The notes under the pieces: generated by a model
Seen by the model: the letters and a program-made list of their open reading frames with translations, nothing else
Told to the model about the DNA's origin: nothing
Databases searched by the model: none
Shown here: positions 1 to 8,705 of the stretch, piece after piece
How the letters are laid out: every line of letters starts with the position of its first letter
How positions within the stretch are numbered: position 1 is the first letter of the stretch
Assembly: GCA_964581385.1 (NCBI GenBank)
Contig: CAZOOK010000001.1
Coordinates: 124,001 to 188,000 of the forward strand
Length of the DNA stretch: 64,000 nt
Reading direction: 5' to 3'
Source: CAZOOK01 sp964581385
GTDB taxonomy: Bacteria > Pseudomonadota > Gammaproteobacteria > Nevskiales > Nevskiaceae
Translations under genes and position numbers: made by a program

Positions 1-116
1 CCGCCGGGCCGGTCGCATGAATAGGGGCGGTTCTCTTTCGGAGACCGGTTCGGTGGAATTTCACGGGAAGCGATGATCGTATTTGTCGGTACGCTCACCT
101 TTTATAGGAGAATCAT

Positions 117-701
117 ATGTCTGAAAAGCCGTTCCTGACTGACATTGAAACTATCCGAAAGCGCGCACGCCAGCATATCAATGCGGGAGCGGTCACGTCT
201 GGATACAAGGCGGATCGTGCGACGGTGCTCCGGATTCTCAATGAAGCGCTCGCAACCGAAATCGTCTGCGTTTTACGCTACAAATATCATTATTACATGG
301 CTTCCGGAATTCACGCGAAGAGCGTTGCGGCAGAGTTCCTAGAACACGCAACGGAAGAACAGGCGCACGCTGATCGTATTGCGGAGCGGATTACTCAGCT
401 CGACGGTACTCCGAACCTTTCCCCCGACGGTTTGTTGTCGCGCAGCCACTCCGAGTATGTGGAAGGCGCTGACATCATTGAGATGATCACCGAAGATTTA
501 ATCGCTGAACGTATCGCGATCGATACTTATCGTGAAATTATCCAATTTCTCGGCAACGACGATCCAACGACGCGACGGATGATAGAAGAAATTCTGGCCG
601 TGGAAGAAGAGCATGCCGAGGATCTCAGTTCCTTGCTGGAAGCTGTCGGTGCGAAGGGAAAGACGTCAGCTGCAGAGGCCGTCGGTGCTGGCAGGAGGTG
701 A
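117..701 (+). CDS. Ferritin-like di-iron protein (bacterioferritin/Dps-like)
   Basis: A 194-residue four-helix ferritin-like protein, probably cytoplasmic iron storage or peroxide/iron detoxification. The carboxylate/histidine pattern of di-iron ferritins is visible: Glu48 (ALATEIV), the ExxH pair Glu81/His84 (EEQAHA), Glu131 (LIAERIA) and a second ExxH pair Glu163/His166 (VEEEHAEDL). The first 30 residues and a short Ala/Gly/Lys tail lie outside the helical bundle. The ATG at 117 follows a good ribosome site (AGGAGA about 6 nt upstream). It stands alone, convergent with bioA. No heme ligand is obvious, so classical bacterioferritin is not certain. The family call is firm; the exact role is inferred. 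Confidence 0.85.
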   Translation: MSEKPFLTDIETIRKRARQHINAGAVTSGYKADRATVLRILNEALATEIVCVLRYKYHYYMASGIHAKSVAAEFLEHATEEQAHADRIAERITQLDGTPNLSPDGLLSRSHSEYVEGADIIEMITEDLIAERIAIDTYREIIQFLGNDDPTTRRMIEEILAVEEEHAEDLSSLLEAVGAKGKTSAAEAVGAGRR

Positions 702-801
702 GGCTGGAGCGTGCTGTGCACACGCGTAATTTCTTGGATTCTGCCGAAAGGGCAGCTGGATAAAGCATGATTGGCTGTGGCGAAATAGCCTGCCGTCACA
801 C

Positions 802-2154
802 TCAATTCTGTGTAGCTCGTCCGACTCCCTCGATTACCGTAGCGCACATCAGCACGATTTCCTCATTGGTGATGACGTATGGCGGCATTAGATAAACCAC
901 GTTGCCGAGCGGGCGTAGAAGGACGCCCTGCTCCAGTCCGAATTGATAAACCTGCAGCCCGCGCCGGTCGCTCGCGGGAAACGGTTCGCGCGTGCGTGCG
1001 TTTTTCACCATTTCGATAGCGAGAATCATTCCTTGTTGACGTACTTCGGCGACGCGTGGATGCGTGCGCAGGGCTCCGGTGAGTTTCCACATCAGCATGG
1101 CATTGCGTTGGTTATGCGCGAGCCAATCCTGTTGTTCAAATATTTCCAGCGTTGCCAGTGCGGTGGCACAGGCAAGTGGATTGCCGGTGTAGCTGTGTGA
1201 ATGGAGAAACGCCTTGTAGCTGGCGTAGTCTCCATAGAATGCCTGATAGATTTCATCCTTCGTGAGCACGGCGGCAAGTGGTAGCGTGCCGCCGGTCAGG
1301 CCTTTCGAAAGGCACATCAAATCCGGCGTGATCCCCGCCCATTCACTCGCGAACAGCTTGCCCGTGCGACCGAAACCGACGGCAATTTCGTCGGCGATCA
1401 AATGCACGCCGAATTGCGTGCAGGCTTCGCGCAGTAATTTCAGATAAATCGGGTGATACATGCGCATGCCGCCGGCGCACTGCACCAGTGGTTCGAGTAT
1501 TACCGCCGCCACTTCTCCGGCATGACGCTGGAGTGCTTCTTCCATGTGCCGGAATTGACGGCGCGTGTGATCTTCCCAGGACTCGCCGGCCGTGCGTTCG
1601 TAGCAGTCGGGCGAGGGTACGACAATCGGCTTCATCAGCAGCGGCGTATACGGTTCGCGATAAAGACCAGTGTCGCTGACCGCGAGTGCGCCAAGCGTTT
1701 CGCCGTGATAACCGTTCGATAGCGCGATGAATCGCGTCTTGTTCGGTTGGCCGACGTTCCGCCAATAGTGCGCGCTCATCTTTAACGCGACTTCAACGGC
1801 CGCGCTGCCGTTGTCGGCAAAGAAACAGCGTGTGAGTCCAGACGGCGCGCGCGCACAGAGTTTTTCGGCGAGTACGACGGCCGGTTCGTGTGTAAAGCCG
1901 GCGAAAATAACGTGATCCAGAGTTTCGATCTGTTGCTTTAGGCGCGCGACGATATGCGGATGGCGATGGCCGAAGATGTTGGTCCACCACGAACTGACGG
2001 CGTCGAGATAACGCTTGCCTTCAAAATCCTCCAGCCACACTCCTTCGGCGGCACGGATCGGCACCAGTGGCAGCCACTCATGATCCTTCATCTGGGTGCA
2101 TGGGTGCCAGACGTGCGCCAGCGAGCGCTTCATCCAGTCTTCGTTGAGGCTCAT
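802..2154 (-). CDS. bioA: Adenosylmethionine-8-amino-7-oxononanoate aminotransferase (biotin synthesis)
   Basis: Class III PLP-dependent aminotransferase of about 450 residues that transfers an amino group from S-adenosylmethionine to 7-keto-8-aminopelargonate (KAPA), giving DAPA in biotin synthesis. The N-terminal block HVWHPCTQMKDHE is typical of BioA. The PLP region DEIAVGFGRTGKLF and the lysine motif SKGLTGGTLPL are present, as is the substrate-side SSWWTNIFGH. The ATG at 2154 is preferred over a TTG at 2184, which adds ten residues absent from the family. No other bio genes are in the window, so bioA is detached from bioBFCD. Length agrees with the family (about 430 residues). Confidence 0.92.
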   Translation of the reverse strand: MSLNEDWMKRSLAHVWHPCTQMKDHEWLPLVPIRAAEGVWLEDFEGKRYLDAVSSWWTNIFGHRHPHIVARLKQQIETLDHVIFAGFTHEPAVVLAEKLCARAPSGLTRCFFADNGSAAVEVALKMSAHYWRNVGQPNKTRFIALSNGYHGETLGALAVSDTGLYREPYTPLLMKPIVVPSPDCYERTAGESWEDHTRRQFRHMEEALQRHAGEVAAVILEPLVQCAGGMRMYHPIYLKLLREACTQFGVHLIADEIAVGFGRTGKLFASEWAGITPDLMCLSKGLTGGTLPLAAVLTKDEIYQAFYGDYASYKAFLHSHSYTGNPLACATALATLEIFEQQDWLAHNQRNAMLMWKLTGALRTHPRVAEVRQQGMILAIEMVKNARTREPFPASDRRGLQVYQFGLEQGVLLRPLGNVVYLMPPYVITNEEIVLMCATVIEGVGRATQN

Positions 2155-2227
2155 GCGGCGGGCTCTCGTGTGCTCTTGGAACAAAGCCGCCGATTGCGCG
2201 CGGATAGATAAAAAAACATGAGTTCTA

Positions 2228-3358
2228 TCAGTCGAACAGGACGACTTGCCGCACTGCTTCTCCGCATGCTAGCCGATCGAACGCAGCGTTGATCTCCTCC
2301 AGACGCAGACGATGAGTCAGCAGGCGGTCCACCGGCAGGCGTCCGGCGCGAAAGAGAGAGATATAGCGGGGGATGTCGCGCATGGGCACCGCGGAACCCA
2401 TGTAGGAGCCTTTTACTGTGCGCTCCTCGGCAACGAGGCTTACCGCTGGCACCGAAAACATTTTCTGTGGATGCGGCAGTCCGGCGGTAACCGTCGTGCC
2501 GCCGCGTCGAGTCGCCGCATAGGCCTGCATCAACACCTTTTCGTTGCCCACGGTCTCGAATGCGAAATGCGCGCCACCGCCGGTTGCCTCGCGGATTGCG
2601 GGCACCGGATCGCCATCATTGGCAAGGATGGTGTGCGTGGCGCCGAGTTGCTTGGCCAACTCCAGTTTCGACGGCACGACGTCGATGGCGACAACCGGGT
2701 TGGCACCGGATGCAAGCGCACCGAGTAGCGCGGCGAGGCCTACACCACCGAGGCCGAAAACGGCGACGCTGGCACCGGGTTCGACATGTGCGGTATTGAC
2801 GACGGCGCCGACGCCAGTTAGTACTGCGCAGCCGAAAAGTGCAGCAATTTCGGATGGCAGATCGCGGTCGACGCGCACGGCTGAGCGTGCGGACACGACG
2901 GTCATTTCAGCAAACGCGGAAACCCCAAGATGATGATTCAGATCGTCCGCTGGGCCACCGTGCCAGCGTCGCGCGCCCGACAGCAATGTGCCGGCAACGT
3001 TGGCTTTCGCGCCCGGCTCGCACAGGGCGGCGCGGCCACTCGCGCACGGCGCGCAATGGCCGCAAGTAGGTACGAACGAGAATACGACGCGATCACCGAC
3101 AGCGAAGCCCTCGGTATTGTCGCCAATCGCGACCACTTCGCCGGCCGCTTCATGGCCGAGCACCATCGGCATCACGCGCGGACGCGAGCCGTCGATGACC
3201 GAAAGATCGGAGTGGCAAAGTCCCGCGGCGAGCACACGGACGAGCAGCTCGCCATGACCGGGGCCGTCCAGTTCCAGCGTTTCAATATGCAGCGGTCTCG
3301 ATTTCGCGTAAGGCGCGTTCAGCCCCATTTCCCGCAGTACGGCGGCTCTTACTCTCAT
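2228..3358 (-). CDS. Zinc-dependent medium-chain alcohol dehydrogenase
   Basis: A 376-residue MDR-family alcohol dehydrogenase, predicted to be a cytoplasmic NAD(P)-dependent oxidoreductase. The catalytic-zinc region GLCHSDLSVIDG with GHEAAGEV follows at about residues 45-70. The structural-zinc four-Cys lobe CGHCAPCASGRAALC is intact. The Rossmann fold has FGLGGVGLAALLGA. The layout is closest to class III/aryl-alcohol-type enzymes. The thioesterase gene ends only 12 nt upstream on the same strand, so the two are likely co-transcribed. Substrate cannot be read from sequence; in a steroid or hydrocarbon degrader it may act on a fatty, aryl or sterol side-chain alcohol (inference). Confidence 0.85.
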   Translation of the reverse strand: MRVRAAVLREMGLNAPYAKSRPLHIETLELDGPGHGELLVRVLAAGLCHSDLSVIDGSRPRVMPMVLGHEAAGEVVAIGDNTEGFAVGDRVVFSFVPTCGHCAPCASGRAALCEPGAKANVAGTLLSGARRWHGGPADDLNHHLGVSAFAEMTVVSARSAVRVDRDLPSEIAALFGCAVLTGVGAVVNTAHVEPGASVAVFGLGGVGLAALLGALASGANPVVAIDVVPSKLELAKQLGATHTILANDGDPVPAIREATGGGAHFAFETVGNEKVLMQAYAATRRGGTTVTAGLPHPQKMFSVPAVSLVAEERTVKGSYMGSAVPMRDIPRYISLFRAGRLPVDRLLTHRLRLEEINAAFDRLACGEAVRQVVLFD

Positions 3359-3370
3359 GATCGACCATCC

Positions 3371-3808
3371 TTAAGGTGACAGAATTTTTTCGAGGGCGCG
3401 GCGCAGTGGACTCGGGATCGGCTCGGGCCGGCGTTGATCGCGTGCGACGAATACGTGAACGAACCAGCCCTGTGCCGCGGGTGTGTCGCTATCGGCGCGG
3501 AACAATGCGATTTCGTACCTCACGCTGGAATTTCCGAGACGGTCGACGCGAAGGCCCGCATCCACGGCGTCCGGAAACGCCAGTGAATCGAGAAACCGGC
3601 AGTGCGACTCCGCACAGACGCCGATCGTCGTGCCGTCATGGATATCAAGCCCGCCTTCGCGAATCAGGAACGTATTGATCACTGTGTCGAAGAAGCTGTA
3701 GTACTCGACGTTATTGACGTGGCCATACACATCGTTGTCCTTCCAGCGCGTACTGATGGTCTGGAAGTAGGGATAGTCAGCGCGTGATGGAGGGGCGTCA
3801 TCTGCCAT
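3371..3808 (-). CDS. Acyl-CoA thioesterase, 4-hydroxybenzoyl-CoA thioesterase/YbgC hotdog family
   Basis: A 145-residue single-hotdog protein. The segment RWKDNDVYGHVNNVEYYSF carries the family's catalytic Asp and the Gly-His-Val-Asn-Asn signature near residue 25. It continues with the expected FLDSLAFPDAVDAGLRVDRLGNSSVRYE strand region, quoted here only as its position around residues 72-100. It is predicted to hydrolyse acyl-CoA in the cytoplasm. It lies 12 nt upstream of the alcohol dehydrogenase gene in the same direction, so the two may act together on an alcohol/acyl-CoA branch. The substrate is unknown. Confidence 0.82.
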   Translation of the reverse strand: MADDAPPSRADYPYFQTISTRWKDNDVYGHVNNVEYYSFFDTVINTFLIREGGLDIHDGTTIGVCAESHCRFLDSLAFPDAVDAGLRVDRLGNSSVRYEIALFRADSDTPAAQGWFVHVFVARDQRRPEPIPSPLRRALEKILSP

Positions 3809-3884
3809 GGGGTTTGTGCCAAGCCTCGACTTCGATATCGTGATCTGAAATGGGGGTCGGGATTCGTCGCGGTCCGCGCGTCAC

Positions 3885-5222
3885 TTAGAGTACCTTCACT
3901 AGCACCAGCGAGTTCCGTTGCAGGTTATATAGCGCCTGCCGCCGCGCGGGCAGATCGTCGAGCGTGCCCGGCACGAAACCGTGCTCGACGAACCAATGCG
4001 GCGTATGCGTGGTCAGCGCGAACAGACGCTTGATGCCGCGCTTGCGTGCGATGGCTTCGGCGCGTTGCAGCAGCAGGGCGGCGCGGCTTTCGCGCCGATA
4101 ATCGGGATGCACGGCGACGCAGGCGAATTCCGCGGCACCGTCTTCCGGAAACTCCAGCAGTGCGCAGCAGGCAATGACGGTGCCGTCGCGCACCATCACC
4201 GAGAAACGGTCGATTTCGAGTTCGAGCTGTTCGCGCGAGCGCGGTGCCAGTACGCCACTATCTTCGAGTGGTTTGATCAGAGCGAGAACGCCACCGACAT
4301 CTTCGACCGTCGCGTCGCGTGTCGATTCGTAGTCCTCGTTTGCGTAAAACATCAGCCCACAGCCGTCGCGGGTGTACAGCTCGCGCAATAGCGCGCCGTG
4401 CGGTTCGGCTCCGATCAAATGCACGCGTTTGACGCCGGCGCGGCCAGCGGCGAGGGCGGCTTTCACGTAATGGCGATCTTCGATCGAGAGACGTTGCGCG
4501 TCCGGCGATGTTGCCAGCAGGCGTTCGGCTTCGCCGAGCGAAAGCTGGCCGGCATCGCCGGTGCCGTCGGCGAACTGCCAACCATCCGGATTCGATTCGA
4601 GGACGACGATCAGCTTGTCGGCACCGAGTCCGCTGGCGACTGCTTGTGCAATATCGGCCGTGCGCAAGTTGAAGATTTCACCCGTCGGCGAATAACCGAT
4701 TGGCGACAACAGCGCGATACGGCCATGTGCCAGTGCTTCGCGGATCGCGGCGATATCGATGCGCCTTACTTCGCCGGTCAGCAAATGATCGACGCCTTCG
4801 CGCACGCCAACCGGCCGCGCGGTGACCCAGTTGCCACCGGCGACCTTGAGTCGCGCGCCACCCATTGGCGTGCTGGCGAGACCGGTCGAAAGCTTCGCTT
4901 CGATTTCGATGCGAAGCGTGCCGATGGCCGCTTTGACGCATTCCATCGCCGGCGCATCGGTGATGCGCAGATCGCCTGCGAAGCGCGGCGCGATGCCGCG
5001 TATTGCCAATTGCGCGTCGATCTGCGGGCGCACACCATGCACTAGTACTAACTTGACGCCGAGGCTCGACAGCAGCGCGATGTCATAGATCAGGCGATCG
5101 AAATCGTCGCGCGCACAGGTTTCTCCGCTGAGCGCGATGACGAAGGTGCGGTCGTTGTGCGCGTGCACATAGGGCGCTGCGCCGCGCAGCGCCGATACGA
5201 AATCAGCAGGTTCCATTCGCAA
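3885..5222 (-). CDS. argA: Amino-acid N-acetyltransferase (N-acetylglutamate synthase)
   Basis: A 445-residue bifunctional-fold enzyme that acetylates glutamate with acetyl-CoA as the first step of arginine synthesis. Residues 1-290 form an amino-acid-kinase-like domain (VKLVLVHGVRPQID, PIGYSPTGEIFNL). The C-terminal 150 residues form a GNAT acetyltransferase domain with CVAVHPDYRRESRAALLL, the acetyl-CoA loop, and a second motif LFALTTHTPHWFVEHGF. This two-domain order and length match gammaproteobacterial ArgA. The N-terminal domain normally carries arginine feedback control. It is transcribed towards the thioesterase, which starts 76 nt downstream, so an operon is possible but not required. 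Confidence 0.93.
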   Translation of the reverse strand: MRMEPADFVSALRGAAPYVHAHNDRTFVIALSGETCARDDFDRLIYDIALLSSLGVKLVLVHGVRPQIDAQLAIRGIAPRFAGDLRITDAPAMECVKAAIGTLRIEIEAKLSTGLASTPMGGARLKVAGGNWVTARPVGVREGVDHLLTGEVRRIDIAAIREALAHGRIALLSPIGYSPTGEIFNLRTADIAQAVASGLGADKLIVVLESNPDGWQFADGTGDAGQLSLGEAERLLATSPDAQRLSIEDRHYVKAALAAGRAGVKRVHLIGAEPHGALLRELYTRDGCGLMFYANEDYESTRDATVEDVGGVLALIKPLEDSGVLAPRSREQLELEIDRFSVMVRDGTVIACCALLEFPEDGAAEFACVAVHPDYRRESRAALLLQRAEAIARKRGIKRLFALTTHTPHWFVEHGFVPGTLDDLPARRQALYNLQRNSLVLVKVL

Positions 5223-5270
5223 AGTATAGGAGAAAAAACACTCCGTCCGGGTTGCGAACCCGCTGCGAAT

Positions 5271-7274
5271 CTATTGCGAGAGGCTGCTGCCCGGATACTC
5301 GCCCGGGATGAAGATCGGCAGCTGGATATCGGTCACCTCAGCGTTGTAGGGATTGACGTACAAGAGTCCAGTAACATTCCCAGCTGCCGTGAGTAGACCG
5401 GAACCGGGACTCAGACCGAGCAGCTGTTCGAGCAACTGTGGCGTGCCAGTCAGGATTTGCGCGCTGACCGGCGCCTCGAACGCGTAGGTCTGCGGGTAGA
5501 ACAGAAGTCCCACTTCATCGCCGTTCTGCAACTGTTCGCCAACGGCCGGAAGCAATATCCGGTTGTCCTGCTGAATGTTTGAATCGTCGGTTGTTTGCGT
5601 GCCTTCGGCGAAACCGGTGATCTGCTGATCGACCGCGAACACCTGCCCGTTGCGTCTGATGCCCGTAGCGACGAAAGCGACGACGTCGTGATTGCGTTCC
5701 GCCCTATTTCCGCGTGTGACGGTGATGCTCGCCATCGTGGGAACGCCAGCGAGGACGCGACCATCACCTGCGATCGTTGTCACGGGTACGAAGACGGGAT
5801 CAACTGCTCTGACGCTTACCGAAGCCTGTGCGCTGGCGAGCGTGGCGGGTACTGAGCCCGGGCCTGACAGCGAGCCGACCGGGAAATCATTGAGCTGCAC
5901 GCCAACATTCGCGACATAGGGAGCGCCGATCGTATCGGACACCGAGATACAGACCTTTGCAATGGCATCGAAGTCGGCGGACGTTTCTCCCTTCAGATAG
6001 CGGTTGAACCACGCCAGCGACGAGGTTACGGCGTCAACTGCGCCGCAGTAGCCAGTATGCGGAGCGGCCATTGCATTGTGCGCGCCGTTGGTGGACATGA
6101 TGCGCACGTCTGCGCCCGTGCCATTGAAGTAGCGCCAGTTTGAGTAACCTTCGGTCAGATTGAATAACAGATCGCTGTTGCCCTGTATGAACAATGCAGG
6201 TACGGGACGCAGAATCGCCTGTTGTTCGCCGAATCCCCACGGCGCGCCAGCAGCCTGCTGCGACGCGAACCAGCCCATGCCGGATTTCTCCAGCAGGTCG
6301 ATGTTTTCGGCTAGCGTGGGGAAAGTGTTGATGCGAAATTCCCATTCCAGACGATGCTGCAAGCGGCGCTGTTCGGGTGTCGTTTGTTGCGCGGGGTTGT
6401 CACCTACATAGTTGATCAGATCCCGGCGCGTGCGCAGGAAATTCGCCTTCGGATCGGAAACGCCGACAAGCCGGCACAGGCCGGCCAGATCCGGCGTGTA
6501 CTGCTGGCCCATGGCCGTCCCGGAGAGGCACAGCGCGCTGACCCAGCCGAGCTTTATCGCGTCACCCGGATTGATGGAATAGAAAAGATCGTTCCAGGTC
6601 ATCATCGGAATGATGGCGTCGATGCGTCGATCGAGCGCCGCCAGTGACATCTGAAAGCCGCCGCCGTAGCTCAACCCGAACGTCCCGACCTTGAGATCTT
6701 TCGGGATTCCGGACGTCGGCTCGGTTTGAATGCCAAACGCCGCGGAGTGATCGTACGCCCAGTCGAGGATTGCGCGAGCGTCCTGGATCTCCGCGTTGGG
6801 ATCCATCAGGCGCTGTACGCCGCCGCCATTACTGGGAATCGACTCGCCGATCCCGCGCGGATCTGCACTGATGACGACATAACCGTAATTCGGCAACTGC
6901 TTGAGAAACTCTTCGGCAGCGGTTGCATCTGGACCATCGACAGGCAGCCGCGCTGTGGGCGCAATGTTCCGGACCCGGCGCGTCGCCCATGCGGCATAGT
7001 TGAAAACCAGCGGGAATGTTTCGCCGGGACAGCGTTTGGGCACCATAACGTTAAAGTAAATCGTGGTAACGGGTGCGGGCGGATTGACCAGATGCGGATC
7101 AAGATCCGCTGGAACATTGGATACAACAGATTCGACGTAGGAAGTCGCCGGCCGGGGTCTGGCGCAGGCATGGGAAGTGGATGTGGCCGGCAGTACCGGT
7201 TGCGCCACGAGCATGGTCGCGAAACCGATCAGCAAGTACAGGAAAGGCGCTTTGCCGCGGGAACGTGGAACCAT
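5271..7274 (-). CDS. Secreted alpha/beta-hydrolase, CocE/NonD or X-Pro dipeptidyl-peptidase (S15) type
   Basis: A 667-residue exported hydrolase. The N terminus has a basic start and hydrophobic core ending near residue 30 (AQPVLPATSTSHA), typical of a Sec signal. The S15-like core shows VVISADPRGIGES, the nucleophile elbow GLSYGGGFQMSLAALD (Ser about residue 204), the acid region FIQGNSDLLFNLTEGY and a late His in NGAHNAMAAPHTG. A C-terminal beta-rich region (about 470-620) matches the jelly-roll of the S15/CocE group. It may hydrolyse an ester or peptide in the periplasm or outside; the substrate is not evident. Upstream lies the control region with paired palindromes, so the TetR-type protein may regulate it (inference). 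Confidence 0.75.
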   Translation of the reverse strand: MVPRSRGKAPFLYLLIGFATMLVAQPVLPATSTSHACARPRPATSYVESVVSNVPADLDPHLVNPPAPVTTIYFNVMVPKRCPGETFPLVFNYAAWATRRVRNIAPTARLPVDGPDATAAEEFLKQLPNYGYVVISADPRGIGESIPSNGGGVQRLMDPNAEIQDARAILDWAYDHSAAFGIQTEPTSGIPKDLKVGTFGLSYGGGFQMSLAALDRRIDAIIPMMTWNDLFYSINPGDAIKLGWVSALCLSGTAMGQQYTPDLAGLCRLVGVSDPKANFLRTRRDLINYVGDNPAQQTTPEQRRLQHRLEWEFRINTFPTLAENIDLLEKSGMGWFASQQAAGAPWGFGEQQAILRPVPALFIQGNSDLLFNLTEGYSNWRYFNGTGADVRIMSTNGAHNAMAAPHTGYCGAVDAVTSSLAWFNRYLKGETSADFDAIAKVCISVSDTIGAPYVANVGVQLNDFPVGSLSGPGSVPATLASAQASVSVRAVDPVFVPVTTIAGDGRVLAGVPTMASITVTRGNRAERNHDVVAFVATGIRRNGQVFAVDQQITGFAEGTQTTDDSNIQQDNRILLPAVGEQLQNGDEVGLLFYPQTYAFEAPVSAQILTGTPQLLEQLLGLSPGSGLLTAAGNVTGLLYVNPYNAEVTDIQLPIFIPGEYPGSSLSQ

Positions 7275-7570
7275 AATTCTTTCTCCTCGCTTGGGCGCGC
7301 CGTATCCCTGGCGCTTTAGGGGCGCGGCTCTACGTCATGGAGATCTCCCGGGATACCGCTATCGATGGCGGTGGGCTGGAGGATGGGGGTATGAACCAAA
7401 AGTCGGGGGAGAGTCCGTTACCATGGACACCCCCATACCGCGTGGGAGGCGCATCATGGCTGTGAGTCGCTTTTGTAAACTGCCGCCGCGACGACTGGAG
7501 TGCTGCACGCCCTTGCCGGTCAGCAGGATCGACCGTCGCCCGAATTCCACCGTTTTTCGGGCATTCTTCT

Positions 7571-7576
7571 TATAAT
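7571..7576 (+). promoter_or_regulatory. Candidate -10 box TATAAT upstream of the tetR-like gene
   Basis: A perfect TATAAT lies on the plus strand about 40 bp before the first palindrome. No convincing -35 hexamer is present at the standard spacing, so only the -10 is claimed. A transcript from here would run through both palindromes and the MITE-like element into the TetR-type gene. Confidence 0.35.
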
Positions 7577-7614
7577 TACTTCGCAGGCTTCCATATTCGC
7601 CGCCGTACCAAATC

Positions 7615-7659
7615 TGACGACAGCGATCGTCACTTTAATACTGACGACGGCTGTCGTCA
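7615..7659. promoter_or_regulatory. Pair of matching 18-bp palindromic operators
   Basis: Two near-identical palindromes occur: TGACGACAGCGATCGTCA at 7615-7632 and TGACGACGGCTGTCGTCA at 7642-7659. Each has perfect TGACGA/TCGTCA arms; the second extends to 7-bp arms. Their centres are 27 bp apart. Repeated identical dyads next to a TetR-family gene are the usual form of an autoregulatory operator. They lie between the divergent S15-type hydrolase and the TetR-type gene and could control one or both. Confidence 0.6.
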
Positions 7660-7692
7660 AATATTGATATGAAAAAAATGGATTTTCCGCAT

Positions 7693-7972
7693 CTAGGGCC
7701 TATAAACCATGATCTGATCGCTTGCGTTGTCGCCAAAAAAGCAGCCAGGCAAGGCACAACGAGCGTGGTGTGCCGCGAGGCACATGAGCGAGGAGCAACG
7801 GGGCATGGCGACATTTTTGGCGATAACCCGAAGGGCCGGCCCTGGACAGGGCGGATTACCGAATCACGCGCTCCTGATGTACTTCAGTACACTGCGTCGC
7901 TCGTTCCCTGCACTGCGCCCTCTCCAGGGCTGGCGCGGCGACCAGATCAAGATCATGGTTAATAGGCTCTAG
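7693..7972. mobile_element. MITE-like element with 23-bp terminal inverted repeats
   Basis: The left end CTAGGGCCTATAAACCATGA (from 7693) and the right end (7950-7972) are inverted copies that match over 23 bp with two differences. Both outer ends are CTAG, which may include the target duplication. The inside has no convincing gene. The left end aligns with elements at 36849 and 13021 (shared GGGCCyGTT start and TTTGATCGCyGyGTT block), so it belongs to a family in this genome. It ends 3 bp before the GTG start of the TetR-type gene. Confidence 0.65.
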
Positions 7973-7975
7973 GAA

Positions 7976-8638
7976 GTGAAACGCGTTTACGGCGGGGTTG
8001 ATCGCGAGCAGCGTGTTGCCGAACGGCGGCAGCGGTTCATTGATGCCGGAATCCAGGTTTTCGGTACCGCTGGCTATCACGGCGCGACGGTGCGCTCACT
8101 GTGCGCGGCCGCCGGATTGACCGATCGCTACTTCTACGAATCCTTTGCCAGCAACGACGACCTGCTGTGCGCGGTCTATGAGCACTTGCTGGCGGATCTG
8201 TGGAAGCGCCTTTTGATGCGACTGAAAGATGCCCGAAGCGATATGGACACGCCCGCGCGCCTGAGCCTGTCGTTGTTTTTCGATACGGTCCGCGACCGGC
8301 GCGTGGCCCGTATCATCCTGATCGAGGTTCTTGGCGCATCGCGGCAGCTCGACCAGCTGCATCGCCGCAGAGCCGGCGAATTCGCGGCTTGGCTGATCGA
8401 GATCATCACCTCGATGGAGCCGAGGCTGAAGATTAATGAAGCCGACGAGGAGATCATCGGCCTTGCGCTGATCGGTGCGGTGTCGCAGACCGCCCTGCAG
8501 TGGATGCTTGACGACTATCGCATCGCGCAGTCACGTGTAGTGGAGAATTGCGCCATCGTGCTGGTCGGCACCGTTCGGGAGCTGACAAGAATCAGCTTGA
8601 ATCCGAAGAAGAAGCCGCGAAGGCAAAAACCGTCGTAA
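7976..8638 (+). CDS. TetR-family transcriptional regulator
   Basis: A 220-residue one-component repressor. The N-terminal helix-turn-helix spans about residues 17-63: RFIDAGIQVFGTAGYHGATV, then VRSLCAAAGLTDRYFYESF, with the classic Y-F-Y-x-x-F end of the recognition helix. The rest is a helical ligand/dimer domain with no nameable ligand. A basic tail (KKKPRRQKPS) ends the protein. The only in-frame start before the HTH is GTG at 7976; a TAG lies two codons upstream, inside the MITE end, and no clean ribosome site precedes it. The native 5' end may therefore have been altered by the insertion. Two matching palindromes upstream are the likely operators. Confidence 0.85.
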   Translation: MKRVYGGVDREQRVAERRQRFIDAGIQVFGTAGYHGATVRSLCAAAGLTDRYFYESFASNDDLLCAVYEHLLADLWKRLLMRLKDARSDMDTPARLSLSLFFDTVRDRRVARIILIEVLGASRQLDQLHRRRAGEFAAWLIEIITSMEPRLKINEADEEIIGLALIGAVSQTALQWMLDDYRIAQSRVVENCAIVLVGTVRELTRISLNPKKKPRRQKPS

Positions 8639-8693
8639 GTTTATTATCGTTCCCTTCGCCGCCGCCGATGACAGGCGCGCACAACCTATTAAG

Positions 8694-8699
8694 TATAAT
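8694..8699 (+). promoter_or_regulatory. Promoter -10 (TATAAT) placed for a leaderless ygfB transcript
   Basis: TATAAT ends 6 nt before the ATG at 8706, so initiation at normal distance would fall at or next to the A of the start codon. ATGACA at 8668-8673 resembles a -35, though the 20-bp spacing is long. No Shine-Dalgarno sequence lies between the -10 box and ATG. Confidence 0.45.
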
Positions 8700-8705
8700 T
8701 GGCCC

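Noticed and set aside
7669..7962. A 97-codon frame starting MKKMDFPHLG at 7669
   Set aside because: It runs through the MITE-like element and has no family. Removing the element does not join it in frame to the TetR-type gene either.
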